From Flavobacteriales bacterium (GTDB taxonomy: Bacteria > Bacteroidota > Bacteroidia > Flavobacteriales_D > Crocinitomicaceae), in contig CANITF010000005.1 of assembly GCA_947470515.1 (NCBI GenBank), positions 1-50,718 of the forward strand: DNA of 50,718 nt, written 5' to 3'. Positions 26,822-36,627 of the stretch are shown one piece after another. The stretch's first letter is position 1, and each line of letters begins with the position of its first letter. The position numbers and the translations under genes were made by a program. The notes under the pieces are model-generated. The model saw only the letters and a list, made by a program, of their open reading frames with translations, was not told the origin of the DNA and searched no databases.

Positions 26822-27101
26822 AGTTTGTAATTATGTGGTTTCGTTTTTAAGATTACAAAGATATAAAACAGAACTGTTTTATAACTGTTTTAACCTTGTA
26901 GCTTTTCAACAATTCAAGCTTGCTATCATTATATTATGAGTTTAAATCTCTCGAATAACAGAAAAATTTTATCTAATAATTAACATTTTTTTTTTAAGAA
27001 ATTCAATAAAGTTTGAAATCAACAATTCATTTGCTAATAACTTTTTATAGGTCTTAGGATAAACAAGATGATTTACATTTAATTTCGTCAAAACAAATTG
27101 C
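26822..27101. other. Divergent intergenic region between the HYR gene and ddl
   Basis: This 280-bp AT-rich interval holds promoters for both genes. On the minus strand, TATCTTTG (plus-strand 26856-26863) matches the -7 box, about 35 bp from the HYR gene ATG. Two direct ACTGTTTTA copies lie just upstream of it (26873-26891). On the ddl side I see no clear -7 box. No gene is apparent. Confidence 0.55.
26856..26863 (-). promoter_or_regulatory. -7 promoter box for the HYR adhesin-SprF operon
   Basis: TATCTTTG, read on the minus strand, fits TANNTTTG exactly, giving a leader of about 30 nt. No obvious -33 TTG is present at the usual distance. Confidence 0.45.
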
Positions 27102-28067
27102 ATGAAGACGGTAGGTATTTTTTGTGGTGGATTTTCATCAGAATGGGAGATTTCTTTAAAAAGTGCTCAAACAATTCAAGATAATTTCCCAAAAAAATTC
27201 TCAACAGTTAAAATTGTTGTGGAAAAGGATAACTGGTTCGCTTTAATCGGGGAAGATTCTTTCCCTTTTGATTTAAATACAATGACTTTCAATGATGGGA
27301 AGTTGATGAAAATTGATATCGGCATCGTATATATTCATGGGGATCCAGGAGAAAATGGTAAAATTCAAGCCTTACTTGAAATGAAAAACATTCCTTGTTT
27401 AAATTCAGGACCTTTAGCTTCGGCTTTGTCTTTTGATAAATGGTATTGCAATCAATTTTTGAAAGGATTTGGGATTAAAGTAGCAAAATCATTGTTTTTA
27501 ATGCAAATTAATCAAGTTTCACCTGAAAAAATTATTGAAGAATTGGGATTACCCGTTTTTGTAAAACCATCAGATTCAGGTTCTAGTTATGGCATCTCTA
27601 AAGTAAAAGTGGTAACCGAAATGTTGCCGGCTTTAGAAAAAGCATTTAAAGAAGGTCGCACAGTTGTTGTTGAATCATTTTTGGATGGCACTGAAGTTAC
27701 ATGTGGAGTTTACCGCCGAAAGAATGGGGTTTATGCTCTACCGCTAACAGAAATAGCTTCTGAAAATGAATACTTTGATTACGAAGCGAAATATTTAGGA
27801 AAATCTCAAGAAATTACGCCAGCTCGAGTTGATGGTAAGGTTAGGGCAGAAGTTCAAAAACAAGCTAAATTTATATATGAATTGCTGCAATTAAAATCCA
27901 TAGCAAGAATTGATTTTATGCTTGTGAATGGTATTCCAAATGTCATAGAAGTAAATACTACTCCTGGATTTTCATCTGCGAGTATTGTTCCTCAAATGAT
28001 CAAATGCGATGGTGGAAACATACACGATTTTTGGCAAGAAATTATAGAAGTGGAGCTTAATCTTTAA
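27102..28067 (+). CDS. ddl: D-alanine--D-alanine ligase
   Basis: The protein has 321 residues in the ATP-grasp fold. The N-terminus has GGFSSEWEISL (9-19), a version of the Ddl GGxSxExxVS motif. The ATP-binding stretch is PVFVKPSDSGSSYGISKV. The C-terminal EVNTTPGFSSASIVPQ matches the Ddl metal and D-Ala site. It makes D-Ala-D-Ala for peptidoglycan precursors in the cytoplasm. It converges with dacB, which removes the terminal D-Ala, with 12 bp between the stop codons. Confidence 0.92.
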   Translation: MKTVGIFCGGFSSEWEISLKSAQTIQDNFPKKFSTVKIVVEKDNWFALIGEDSFPFDLNTMTFNDGKLMKIDIGIVYIHGDPGENGKIQALLEMKNIPCLNSGPLASALSFDKWYCNQFLKGFGIKVAKSLFLMQINQVSPEKIIEELGLPVFVKPSDSGSSYGISKVKVVTEMLPALEKAFKEGRTVVVESFLDGTEVTCGVYRRKNGVYALPLTEIASENEYFDYEAKYLGKSQEITPARVDGKVRAEVQKQAKFIYELLQLKSIARIDFMLVNGIPNVIEVNTTPGFSSASIVPQMIKCDGGNIHDFWQEIIEVELNL

Positions 28068-28079
28068 GGTTGGAAGTTA

Positions 28080-29546
28080 TTAATAAACGGCTAATGCATT
28101 TAAAACTTTTTCCATTTTATCTACCACGTCATTACTAGAGTTGTTAAAATTACTTACTGTAATCGCAAATGCTATTTTTTTTCCAGAATTAGAATTTATA
28201 TATCCGGCATAAGATTTTATTCGTGACATTGTCCCGCTCTTTGCAACCACTTTGCCTTCTCCCTGTTGATCTTTACATAATCCACTGATTGTTCCAGATT
28301 TCCCAGCAATCGGAAGTGTCGAAAAATAGACTGAATGATTTTTAGAAAGGGACATTGCTTTTAAAAGACTGCAAAAATGAGCTGCTGAAATTGCGTTTGA
28401 TCGCGAAAGTCCACTTCCATCAGTCAAGTTTAAACCGTTTAAACTAAATTTTTCAGACCAATATTTTTCTATTTGTTTCAAGCCTTCCTCCGTACTTCCA
28501 TTCCCCGTCAATTTGTATCCAACTAAACAAACAAGTTCTTCGGCAAATAAATTAATACTTTTCATATTTGTCAATGTCGCAATTTCCGATATTTTTTGTC
28601 CTTTATTACTGTAAATTAATTTGTAATTGGTTTGATATCTGTTTTTAAGAATTAGATTTTCTTGTCGTACCGATTTACCCCCTTCATTCACACTAATTCC
28701 TATTGATTTCAATTGTTGTGTTAACTCATAAGCTAATTGAAATTCAGGATCTGGTAAACTGCCTTTCACTTCAAATGATACTTGGTTTAGAGGCAATGAT
28801 CCATTAGAAAATCTATCTAAACAATATGGTCCTCCAAAAATATAGGAGTGGTCACCTGAAACATTATCAGAAGTGATATAATTGTGAAACACTAAGTTTT
28901 GCACTGTTGGGAATGTCGCTAACAATTCCGTTTTTGCGCCAGAATAACTTCCCGTTTTAAAAACGAATTTCAACATATTGTCGAAGAGACAAATCCCTGA
29001 AGGTCCAGCTCCATAGTAATTCCCCATGTCTGACCAATTCCATCCATCGGGTACACCCAAATAACCGAATTCAGATCCGTCTCCATAAATACTTCCTGTA
29101 ACGGCTTTTATTCCTAATTTTTTTATCGTGTCTGCCCATGTAAGAAGGAAATCTCTTTGATGGCCTTCAGAATGGAAATACTTACTTCCTAGCGTCATAT
29201 CACCGCCACCTCTAATCCAAATATTTCCATTTAATGTACCGTCTTTTTCAATTACACCATCTATGTATAAACGAGTTTCTGGCCGATAATTTGCGCCTAA
29301 TATCTCAATTGCAGAGGCAGTAGAAAAAAGTTTGGCAGTTGAGGCGGATGCCAACGATAAATTTGGGTTGTGTGCTGCGATTTGGACCCCAGTAGCAAGG
29401 TCAATGGCTTGAAATGAAATACCTGCATTTATGAATTCTGGCGAAGTTGCAAATAAATTAATAGCGTTTTGAACAGCGTTTTGAGCGTTGATTGCGTTTA
29501 AACTGAACAAACAGTTGAATAGTAAAAGTAATCTTAGTATCTTCAT
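28080..29546 (-). CDS. dacB: D-alanyl-D-alanine carboxypeptidase/endopeptidase (PBP4, DacB type)
   Basis: The protein has 488 residues with a signal peptide (ending NAQN). The penicillin-binding motifs are in order: SxxK as S69-TA-K72, SxN within MKSINLFAE, and KSG within VVAKSGTMSR. The length and the inserted domain between the first two motifs fit peptidase family S13. It acts in the periplasm, cutting the terminal D-Ala and probably cross-links. The 149 bp upstream separates it from the divergent polysaccharide operon, where I could not identify a clean promoter box. Confidence 0.9.
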   Translation of the reverse strand: MKILRLLLLFNCLFSLNAINAQNAVQNAINLFATSPEFINAGISFQAIDLATGVQIAAHNPNLSLASASTAKLFSTASAIEILGANYRPETRLYIDGVIEKDGTLNGNIWIRGGGDMTLGSKYFHSEGHQRDFLLTWADTIKKLGIKAVTGSIYGDGSEFGYLGVPDGWNWSDMGNYYGAGPSGICLFDNMLKFVFKTGSYSGAKTELLATFPTVQNLVFHNYITSDNVSGDHSYIFGGPYCLDRFSNGSLPLNQVSFEVKGSLPDPEFQLAYELTQQLKSIGISVNEGGKSVRQENLILKNRYQTNYKLIYSNKGQKISEIATLTNMKSINLFAEELVCLVGYKLTGNGSTEEGLKQIEKYWSEKFSLNGLNLTDGSGLSRSNAISAAHFCSLLKAMSLSKNHSVYFSTLPIAGKSGTISGLCKDQQGEGKVVAKSGTMSRIKSYAGYINSNSGKKIAFAITVSNFNNSSNDVVDKMEKVLNALAVY

Positions 29547-29695
29547 CGCCTAGAATTTTAAGTAAAATTCATCATTATGGTTGTTTGTTTTTCATGGCTT
29601 GATAAAAATTTTCAACATTCCAATGAATGAAACAATTTTTTAATGAATTTTTAGTTAGTTGAATTCAAAAACAAAGCCATTTCTGAAAAAACAAA

Positions 29696-30880
29696 ATGGA
29701 GTCGAAGAAAAAGATTAAAATATTACGAATCATTAATCGCTTTAATATTGGCGGACCAACATATAATGCTACTTTTTTAACAAGATTTATTTCAGATGAT
29801 TTTGAGACTTTATTGGTTGGTGGTTTGCCAGAAGAAGGAGAATCTGATTCTCTTCATGTTTTACAAGAATACGGAGTTGTACCCTTGTTGATCGATGAAA
29901 TGAAGCGTCAACCAAGTTTTCAAAATGATAGAAAAGCTTATTTGCGGATAAAAGAAATTATTAAGGAATATCAACCAGATATTGTCCATACGCATGCCTC
30001 GAAAGCTGGAGCCCTAGGAAGAAAAGCTGCTTTAAATTGCAAAGTGCCAATTATCGTTCATACATTTCATGGACATGTTTTTCATTCCTATTTTGGAAAA
30101 GTAAAAACAACCTTATTTAAATTGATTGAACGTCGTTTGGCTAAAAAGTCGACGGGTATCATAGCAATTTCAGATTTACAAAAAAAGGAACTGTCAAAAG
30201 ATCATAAAATATGTAAAGATGATAAAATTACTGTCATTCCTTTGGGTTTTGATCTCAAAAAGTTTAACGATAATATAGAAGTTAACAGAGAATTGACAAG
30301 AAAGAATTTTTCAATTGCAAAAGAAGAAATTGCTATTGCGATTGTTGGTAGATTAGCCCCGATTAAAAATCACCAATTTTTTCTGGATGTGATTCAAGAG
30401 ATTTCAATTAAAACAACAAAAAAAGTTGCGGTATTTATTGTTGGTGATGGATCAGAAAGAGAAGCGATTGAAAACAGAATTTCACAAATGAATTTAGGTT
30501 CTAATATTCGAGTAGAAATGACTTCTTGGATTAAAGAAATAGGTGTTTTTAATGCAGGAATGGATATTATGTGTTTGACATCAAATAATGAGGGCACACC
30601 GGTTAGCTTAATTGAAGCTCAAGCAGCATGCATACCGGTTATTACAACAGATGTTGGTGGTGTTAAAGATATTATTTTAGATGGGGAAACGGGCTTTATT
30701 GTACCTAAGAATTCTATTAAAAAATATACAGAAAAACTGCTTGTTTTAATTGAAGATGAAAATAAACGCAAAAAAATGTCACAAAATGGATGGTCTTTCG
30801 TAGAACATAAATTCCATTACACAACGCTTGTAAAAAATGTGGAAACGTATTATAAAAAGTTGTTAAATGAAAAAAAATAA
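29696..30880 (+). CDS. Glycosyltransferase family 4
   Basis: The protein has 394 residues with a GT-B fold. The N-terminal half has RFNIGGPTYNATFL and DIVHTHASKAGALGR. The C-terminal half has IVGRLAPIKNH, VFIVGDGSE and SNNEGTPVSLIEAQAACIPVITTDVGG, with the E-x7-E motif of retaining GT4 enzymes. It probably adds a sugar to a lipid-linked oligosaccharide on the cytoplasmic face. It is the first gene of a polysaccharide operon and its stop directly abuts the next ATG. Donor and acceptor cannot be told. Confidence 0.9.
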   Translation: MESKKKIKILRIINRFNIGGPTYNATFLTRFISDDFETLLVGGLPEEGESDSLHVLQEYGVVPLLIDEMKRQPSFQNDRKAYLRIKEIIKEYQPDIVHTHASKAGALGRKAALNCKVPIIVHTFHGHVFHSYFGKVKTTLFKLIERRLAKKSTGIIAISDLQKKELSKDHKICKDDKITVIPLGFDLKKFNDNIEVNRELTRKNFSIAKEEIAIAIVGRLAPIKNHQFFLDVIQEISIKTTKKVAVFIVGDGSEREAIENRISQMNLGSNIRVEMTSWIKEIGVFNAGMDIMCLTSNNEGTPVSLIEAQAACIPVITTDVGGVKDIILDGETGFIVPKNSIKKYTEKLLVLIEDENKRKKMSQNGWSFVEHKFHYTTLVKNVETYYKKLLNEKK

Positions 30881-31648
30881 ATGATAGATACTAAAGCAAT
30901 ACGATTATTGACCTTTATCATTGTTGGATTACTTTTTCAGCAATGTGGCATAAATAATAACATTATGTTTAAAGCTCCTAAAGGTGAGCATGCACATTCT
31001 GATTCAATTCCAATGACTCCAATGGCAGATTATCAGATTTCAGTTGATGATAAATTGACTTTTTCTTTATCTACCAATAATGGAACGAAGATTATTGAAG
31101 CATTAAGTGGCATTGGAACTGGAATAGGTGGAACAAATAGTTCAGAATATATAGTTAGAAAAACCGGAAAGGTTGAATTACCTATTTTAGGCGAAGTGCC
31201 TGTTTCTGGGTTAACCATTCCACAATTTGAAGACACCCTTCAAAAACTTTTCTCAAAAGAATATCAAGAGCCATTTGTGCAAGTTAAAATAACTAATCAA
31301 CGGGTTGTTGTTTTTCCGGGAAATGGCAGTGATGCGATGGTAATATTACTGTCCAATGCTAATACTACTTTGATGGAAGCGATTGCCGCAGCCGGAGGAA
31401 TTACGGAAAGAGGTAAGGCAAATACAATCAAATTAATGCGAAAGGAAAACGGTATTAGGAAAATTTATAACATTGATCTTTCAACGTTGGATGGTTTGAA
31501 GTATGTTGATATGGTCGTTCAAGCAAATGATTATATATACATAGAACCAAATCCAGAATTAGCGAGAGAAGTGGTGAAGGAAATTGCTCCAGTATTGACC
31601 ATTTTATCTAGTGTAATTTTAGTATTCTCAATCTTTTCAAAACTTTAA
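30881..31648 (+). CDS. Wza-like polysaccharide export lipoprotein
   Basis: The protein has 255 residues. The signal peptide ends in a lipobox-like LLFQQC (Cys about 22). A polysaccharide export domain (about 47-125, MADYQISVDDKLTF and YIVRKTGKVELPILGEVPVSG) is followed by an SLBB-like domain (about 130-215) and a C-terminal hydrophobic helix (about 234-252) that would cross the outer membrane. This matches short Wza homologues. It should form the export pore together with the Wzc-like protein that follows 2 bp later. Confidence 0.9.
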   Translation: MIDTKAIRLLTFIIVGLLFQQCGINNNIMFKAPKGEHAHSDSIPMTPMADYQISVDDKLTFSLSTNNGTKIIEALSGIGTGIGGTNSSEYIVRKTGKVELPILGEVPVSGLTIPQFEDTLQKLFSKEYQEPFVQVKITNQRVVVFPGNGSDAMVILLSNANTTLMEAIAAAGGITERGKANTIKLMRKENGIRKIYNIDLSTLDGLKYVDMVVQANDYIYIEPNPELAREVVKEIAPVLTILSSVILVFSIFSKL

Positions 31649-31650
31649 TT

Positions 31651-34041
31651 TTGAATAAAGGAAGCGTTATAATAAATAAAGAATATGATTCAGATATTCT
31701 AAAGACGGTTGTCAAAAGATATTGGTGGTGGCCAATTTTATTCGTTTTTGTTTTTTCAACCGCAGCATACTTTTCTTTGCGATACACAATCCCAATTTAT
31801 GAATCATCAATGATCATTCAGTTGGACAACAATGATAATGCAAAAGAATTAATCAACGTTGAAAATATTAATACCAGACAAAATGATATTTCATCTGAAA
31901 TAGAATTGATGCGGTCACAATTTTTGTTTGAAAAAGCGATTAAACGGATTAATTATAATGTAAGTTTATTTTCTAAAGGAAATGTATTAACGGAAGAGCG
32001 CTATAACTCAAGTAGCTTTAATATTCAGCCTTATATATTAAGTGACTCTTCCTTAATTAATGTGCCTATTTTTGTCTATTTTGATGGAACTAAAGTCAGT
32101 TTGACGTATCAATTTCAAGGAAAAAGTAATGTTATTACTGGGAAGTTAAATGATCACATAAGAAATCAACACTTTGATTTAGTTGTTAAAGCAACAAATC
32201 AAAGCGAATTTCAAAAAGATTCTGAGAAAAATGAATTATATTTTATTTTTAATAGCATTGAGTCTTTCGCAGCAAGGTATTTGTCTTCATTGCAAGTTAA
32301 TCCAATAGATCCAATTGCTAAAACTATACAAATTACTTTTAGAGGTAATAATCCGCAATTGTGTTATGATATTTCATTGGCTGTTTCAGAAGCATTTATA
32401 ACTTTTGATGAAGACGTTAAAAGAAAAGGTTCAGAAAATATTCTCTATTTTATTGAACAGCAATTAGATTCTTTGTCAAATGAATTGAAAAATTCTAAAG
32501 ACAGTTTAATGTATTACCAGCGAAAGTCCAATATTCCAGACCCAGAGGAAATTGGTTCCACAATCTCTGAAAATATTTCAAAATCTCAAGATCAATTATT
32601 TGAAATACAAGAGGAAATAAGATCATTAAGTTCTGTAAATAATAAACTCAAAGCTGAACCTAATAGGTTAGATGTTTATCGTTTATTGCCTGAAATGTTA
32701 GGTAAAAGCTATGAACAATCTTTATCTGCTCAAATAACGGGGTTACATGATTTATTAGAAAAAAAGGAAGATCTTTTATATAGAGTCACTGAAGAGAATA
32801 GCGAGGTAAAAGGACTAAATTCAAAAATTCAAGCTAAATTAAATTCTATTCGAAAAAGTATATCAGTTATTTTAGATAGATTATATAATAATAGTAAGGA
32901 ATTAAACACTAAAATTCAAGGATTTGAGGGCGAATATTTTGAATTACCTGAAAAGAAAATGGAATTTAGTCGTTTAAAAAATATTCAGGATTTAAATGAA
33001 AAATATTTTACCTTATTAACAGAAAAAAAATTCTTGTATTCGATTTCTGATGCTGGTTATTCATCTAATAATCGAATATTATCAAGACCAATTATAAATT
33101 CTACTCCCGTTTCGCCGAACAAAAAGTTGATTTACACAACATTTATAATGTTTGGAATAATATTAGGAATGGCTGTTATGTTGTTTAAGTACCTAACTTT
33201 CAACGAGATTAATTTAATTGATGACCTCAAGAAATTACTTCCGAGCCAAGCAACTATTTTAGGAGGTGTTCCTCGAGTAAAAACAATGATGGAGTATTCT
33301 CAACTTGTTGTAACTGATTCTCCTAAATCGATGTTGGCAGAATCAATGAGAAAAATTCGAACCAACCTTAGTTACATTAATCCAAATTATAAGACTATTG
33401 CAATTTCATCTTCAGTTTCTGGTGAAGGAAAAACATTTGTTGCTTTGAACTTAGCTGCAATTATTGCAATGTCAGGAAAAAAAACAATTTTACTTGATCT
33501 TGATTTGCGTAAACCAAAAATCCATGTCGGATTGAATGCCAATAATATTTATGGTATGAGTGGTTTGATAATTAATGAATTCACGATGGAACAGTGTATT
33601 CAGCATTCTTCTACGGAAAATCTCGATTTTATTACTGCTGGACCAATACCTCCGAATCCATCCGAACTTTTATTGAGTAATAGATTCAAAGAAATTGTAG
33701 AGGAATTAAAAAAGGCGTATGATGTTATTATTATTGATAATCCACCTATTGGTTTAGTCTCGGATGGAATTAAAAACTTAACTGATGCTGATATTCCCAT
33801 TTATGTGTTTAAATCGCATTATTCCAAACGTAATTTTGCTTTTCGAGTGAAAGAGCTTTTTGAAATGAAGCAATTGGAAAAATTGAATGTTGTTTTGAAC
33901 GGAATTTCACCTACAAAAAAATCCGGATATGGTTATGGATATGGTTACGGATATGGTTACGGTTATTATGAAGGTGATAAACCCCCTAAACGTGCACAAA
34001 TAAAAGATTGGTTGAAACAAAAATTAAAGCGTAAAAAATAA
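31651..34041 (+). CDS. Wzc-like chain-length regulator with BY-kinase domain
   Basis: The protein has 796 residues: a membrane helix near 25-45, a periplasmic Wzz-type domain with coiled coil (about 60-480), a second helix (about 493-515), then a tyrosine autokinase domain with Walker A SGEGKT (about 590-595), Walker A' LLDLDLRKP and Walker B VIIIDNPP. The C-terminus carries a tyrosine cluster of seven Gly-Tyr pairs plus one Tyr (from 33925), the autophosphorylated tail. The start is a TTG at 31651, two bases after the wza stop; no ATG occurs for about 55 codons. It controls polymer length and export. Confidence 0.92.
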   Translation: MNKGSVIINKEYDSDILKTVVKRYWWWPILFVFVFSTAAYFSLRYTIPIYESSMIIQLDNNDNAKELINVENINTRQNDISSEIELMRSQFLFEKAIKRINYNVSLFSKGNVLTEERYNSSSFNIQPYILSDSSLINVPIFVYFDGTKVSLTYQFQGKSNVITGKLNDHIRNQHFDLVVKATNQSEFQKDSEKNELYFIFNSIESFAARYLSSLQVNPIDPIAKTIQITFRGNNPQLCYDISLAVSEAFITFDEDVKRKGSENILYFIEQQLDSLSNELKNSKDSLMYYQRKSNIPDPEEIGSTISENISKSQDQLFEIQEEIRSLSSVNNKLKAEPNRLDVYRLLPEMLGKSYEQSLSAQITGLHDLLEKKEDLLYRVTEENSEVKGLNSKIQAKLNSIRKSISVILDRLYNNSKELNTKIQGFEGEYFELPEKKMEFSRLKNIQDLNEKYFTLLTEKKFLYSISDAGYSSNNRILSRPIINSTPVSPNKKLIYTTFIMFGIILGMAVMLFKYLTFNEINLIDDLKKLLPSQATILGGVPRVKTMMEYSQLVVTDSPKSMLAESMRKIRTNLSYINPNYKTIAISSSVSGEGKTFVALNLAAIIAMSGKKTILLDLDLRKPKIHVGLNANNIYGMSGLIINEFTMEQCIQHSSTENLDFITAGPIPPNPSELLLSNRFKEIVEELKKAYDVIIIDNPPIGLVSDGIKNLTDADIPIYVFKSHYSKRNFAFRVKELFEMKQLEKLNVVLNGISPTKKSGYGYGYGYGYGYGYYEGDKPPKRAQIKDWLKQKLKRKK
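33925..33966 (+). repeat. In-frame hexanucleotide repeat (GGNTAY) x7 in the kinase tail
   Basis: Seven consecutive GGN-TAY hexamers encode seven Gly-Tyr pairs, followed by a further TAT. Each unit is six bases, so gain or loss by slippage would change the number of phosphorylatable tyrosines without breaking the frame. The third-position variation (GGA/GGT and TAT/TAC) shows that the units are partly diverged. Confidence 0.9.
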
Positions 34042-34043
34042 CA

Positions 34044-34586
34044 ATGCAGACATTCGAAATAAAAGATCTTTTATTGATTCAACCAAGAATATTTGAAGAT
34101 GACCGTGGTTTTTTTTATGAGTCATTTAATGAAACGAAATACAAAGAAATTTTAGGCGCAGAAATTCAATTTGTTCAAGATAACATTTCTGTTTCAAAAA
34201 AAAACGTGCTACGCGGTTTACATTTTCAGAAACCTCCATTTGCACAAGGAAAATTAGTTACTGTTTTGAGAGGGAGTGTTATGGATGTTGCAGTTGATTT
34301 GCGAAAAGAATCTAAAACTTATGGTCAATATCAGTTAGTTGAGCTTTCTGAAAATAATAAGCTCCAATTTTGGATTCCCGCTGGTTTTGCGCATGGCTTT
34401 TGCTCCTTGGAGGATGATACAATTTTCTCCTATAAATGCAGCAATTATTATTCACCTCAACATGAGGAAACTATCATGTGGAATGATCCCGATTTAGCGA
34501 TCGATTGGAAAATAATTAATCCAATTGTTTCAGATAAAGATAAAATCGGAAAATATTTTAATACATTTGATTCTCCATTTAAATAA
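34044..34586 (+). CDS. rfbC: dTDP-4-dehydrorhamnose 3,5-epimerase
   Basis: The protein has 180 residues in a cupin fold. The catalytic base lies in RGLHFQ (about 53-58), the paired Asp in DVAVDLRK, and the active-site region YKCSNYYSPQHE is present. The PAGFAHGF motif is that of RmlC. It epimerises dTDP-4-keto-6-deoxyglucose on the way to dTDP-L-rhamnose. rmlA, rmlB and rmlD are absent from the window, so the rest of the pathway must be elsewhere if rhamnose is the product. It lies 2 bp after the kinase stop. Confidence 0.93.
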   Translation: MQTFEIKDLLLIQPRIFEDDRGFFYESFNETKYKEILGAEIQFVQDNISVSKKNVLRGLHFQKPPFAQGKLVTVLRGSVMDVAVDLRKESKTYGQYQLVELSENNKLQFWIPAGFAHGFCSLEDDTIFSYKCSNYYSPQHEETIMWNDPDLAIDWKIINPIVSDKDKIGKYFNTFDSPFK

Positions 34587-34591
34587 TATAA

Positions 34592-35668
34592 ATGCTAGTA
34601 TTAAGTATTTTAGAAATTGTTGGGTTTGGAATTGGTGGGTTTTTAATTTCATTTTTGTGTAATGGCCTATTATTGCGTTTTTCTCGTTCATTGGGGATAA
34701 GGAATAAAAATGATGTTACAATTCGCTGGAGCAATGAATCAAAGCCATCTTTAGGTGGTATTTCTTTTTTTATAGTTTTTGTTTTTTCTGCTATAGGATA
34801 TTCCATTGTTTATTATGAAATTAATATTTTCCACAAAATAGAATATATAGGATTATTTGTAGGTGGATGTATTGCTTTTTTAATGGGTTTGGCCGATGAT
34901 GCCTATAATACTCAGCCTCTAGGAAAGCTATTTATTCAAATCAGTTGTGGGATTATTCTTATAGCAACTAGAACTGAAATTGAGTTATTTCATAATCATT
35001 GGATTGATGGTGTTGTTACCGTCCTTTGGGTAATAATTGTAATGAATTCTTTAAACATGCTCGATAATATGGATGGTATAACAGCAACTGCGGTGTTGTT
35101 TATCCTTTTATCATGCTTAGTTGGTGGATGGATAATTTCTGGATTCAATGTAAATGTTTGGACGATTTCATTGATAGCAATTATTGGTTCAATTATCGGT
35201 TTTTTGTATTTCAATCTTCATCCAGCAAAAATATTTATGGGTGATGCAGGTAGTCAATTCATTGGTTTTTTTGTTGCTTTTTTTGGAGTAAAATTTTTAT
35301 GGAACGTAAGTTCTTTAACAGAAACTAGTAGCTGGGCAAGTGTAATTATAACATTAATTGCATTTACTCCTGCTGCTGCAGATACATTAACTGTAGTTAT
35401 AAACCGTTTAAAAAAAGGAACGTCACCAATGGTTGGTGGTAAAGATCATACAACACACCATTTAGTATATGCCGGATTTAATGACAAACAAGTATGGATT
35501 GTCTTTTTTGTGATAGGATTATTCTCTTTTATTTTGTCAGTTATAATGATTAACCTTATTCATTTGGGAATAATACTTCCAATTTCTTTCTTCGCACTTT
35601 ATTTTATATTCGTTTTCAGTTATCTATACCGAAATACAATTAAATTTCCTCAAAAGAAACAAGATTAA
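34592..35668 (+). CDS. Undecaprenyl-phosphate sugar-1-phosphate transferase (WecA/TagO family)
   Basis: The protein has 358 residues and about ten membrane helices. The family motifs are FLMGLADDAYN (the DD catalytic pair, about 100-101), NMLDNMDG, HPAKIFMGDAGS and the His-rich KDHTTHH, as in WecA/TagO/MraY. It transfers a sugar phosphate, usually GlcNAc-1-P, from UDP-sugar to undecaprenyl phosphate, starting the repeat unit of the surface polysaccharide. The cytoplasmic His cluster favours the WecA/TagO branch over MraY. It is the last gene of the polysaccharide operon, and no flippase or polymerase follows. Confidence 0.9.
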   Translation: MLVLSILEIVGFGIGGFLISFLCNGLLLRFSRSLGIRNKNDVTIRWSNESKPSLGGISFFIVFVFSAIGYSIVYYEINIFHKIEYIGLFVGGCIAFLMGLADDAYNTQPLGKLFIQISCGIILIATRTEIELFHNHWIDGVVTVLWVIIVMNSLNMLDNMDGITATAVLFILLSCLVGGWIISGFNVNVWTISLIAIIGSIIGFLYFNLHPAKIFMGDAGSQFIGFFVAFFGVKFLWNVSSLTETSSWASVIITLIAFTPAAADTLTVVINRLKKGTSPMVGGKDHTTHHLVYAGFNDKQVWIVFFVIGLFSFILSVIMINLIHLGIILPISFFALYFIFVFSYLYRNTIKFPQKKQD

Positions 35669-35708
35669 GTCTTGCAATTTCGTTAATTTCGTTTGCTATT
35701 TTAATCAA

Positions 35709-36626
35709 ATGAAATTAACTCTCTCAATTCTAATTATTCTCCTTTTTACAGCTTGTAATCAGACTGTGAAAAAGGAAACTTCTCAAACAGTTATTAAAAA
35801 TGTTTCGGGGCATCATATTCTACCTAATCTTCCTAAAACGCTTGTTTTTTGTGGACAAACCTTAAATTTTGAAGATGATGATATACGGGAACGCTTAGAC
35901 AAAGAATTGTTGGTGAACACCTATTTTCAAAGTTCAACAATTCAAGCTTTGAAACGAGCAAATCGTTATTTCCCTGAACTTGAACGCATCTTAAAAGCAA
36001 ATGGTATTCCTGAGGATTTCAAATATTTAGCAGTGATTGAAAGCAATTTAATTCAGGCCGTCAGTCCGGCTGGGGCTCAAGGTTTTTGGCAATTCATGCC
36101 AGGTACAGCAAAAGAACATGATTTGATCATGAATGATGAAGTAGATGAAAGACTGAATATTGAGAAAAGCACAATTGCTGCTTGTGAATATTTAAAGTAT
36201 GCGCACGATACCTTGAAAAACTGGGTATTGGCAGCCGCATCTTATAATCGGGGAATTGGAGGAGTACGAAGTGATATGCGTTGGCAAGGCACAGACAATT
36301 ATTTCGATACGCATATGAATTCTGAAACTGGTAGATATGTTTATAGGATTTTAGCGGTAAAATTGATTTTTGAGAATCCTGAAAAATATGGTTATAACTC
36401 GAAAGAAATAGAGATGTATGAACCATTTTGCACAAAAAATGTTTTAGTAAAAAGTTCAATTGCAAACTTGGCAGAATGGTCAAAGGCACAAGGAATTAAT
36501 TATAAGATTTTGATAAAATTGAATCCGTGGATATTGACGAATAAATTGACAAATAAAAATCATCCTTACACGGTGAAACTTCCGGCAAAGAACTGCAAAC
36601 TTAAACCTTACAAATCATACAAATAA
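35709..36626 (+). CDS. Lytic murein transglycosylase lipoprotein (MltD-like)
   Basis: The protein has 305 residues. The lipobox is FTAC with Cys 16. The lysozyme-like domain (about 90-230) has the catalytic Glu in YLAVIESNL (E111), then PAGAQGFWQFMPGTA and AAASYNRGIGG, the family 1D signature. The C-terminal part (about 245-300) looks like a degenerate LysM-type module. It cuts glycan strands between MurNAc and GlcNAc with anhydro-ring formation, in the periplasm. The uvrA start follows one base after its stop. Confidence 0.88.
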   Translation: MKLTLSILIILLFTACNQTVKKETSQTVIKNVSGHHILPNLPKTLVFCGQTLNFEDDDIRERLDKELLVNTYFQSSTIQALKRANRYFPELERILKANGIPEDFKYLAVIESNLIQAVSPAGAQGFWQFMPGTAKEHDLIMNDEVDERLNIEKSTIAACEYLKYAHDTLKNWVLAAASYNRGIGGVRSDMRWQGTDNYFDTHMNSETGRYVYRILAVKLIFENPEKYGYNSKEIEMYEPFCTKNVLVKSSIANLAEWSKAQGINYKILIKLNPWILTNKLTNKNHPYTVKLPAKNCKLKPYKSYK

Positions 36627-36627
36627 A

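Noticed and set aside
36127-36489. 120-residue frame antisense to the lytic transglycosylase gene
   Set aside because: It is a shadow of a well-supported gene, rich in Ser, Leu and His as antisense frames often are, without a promoter or ribosome binding site.
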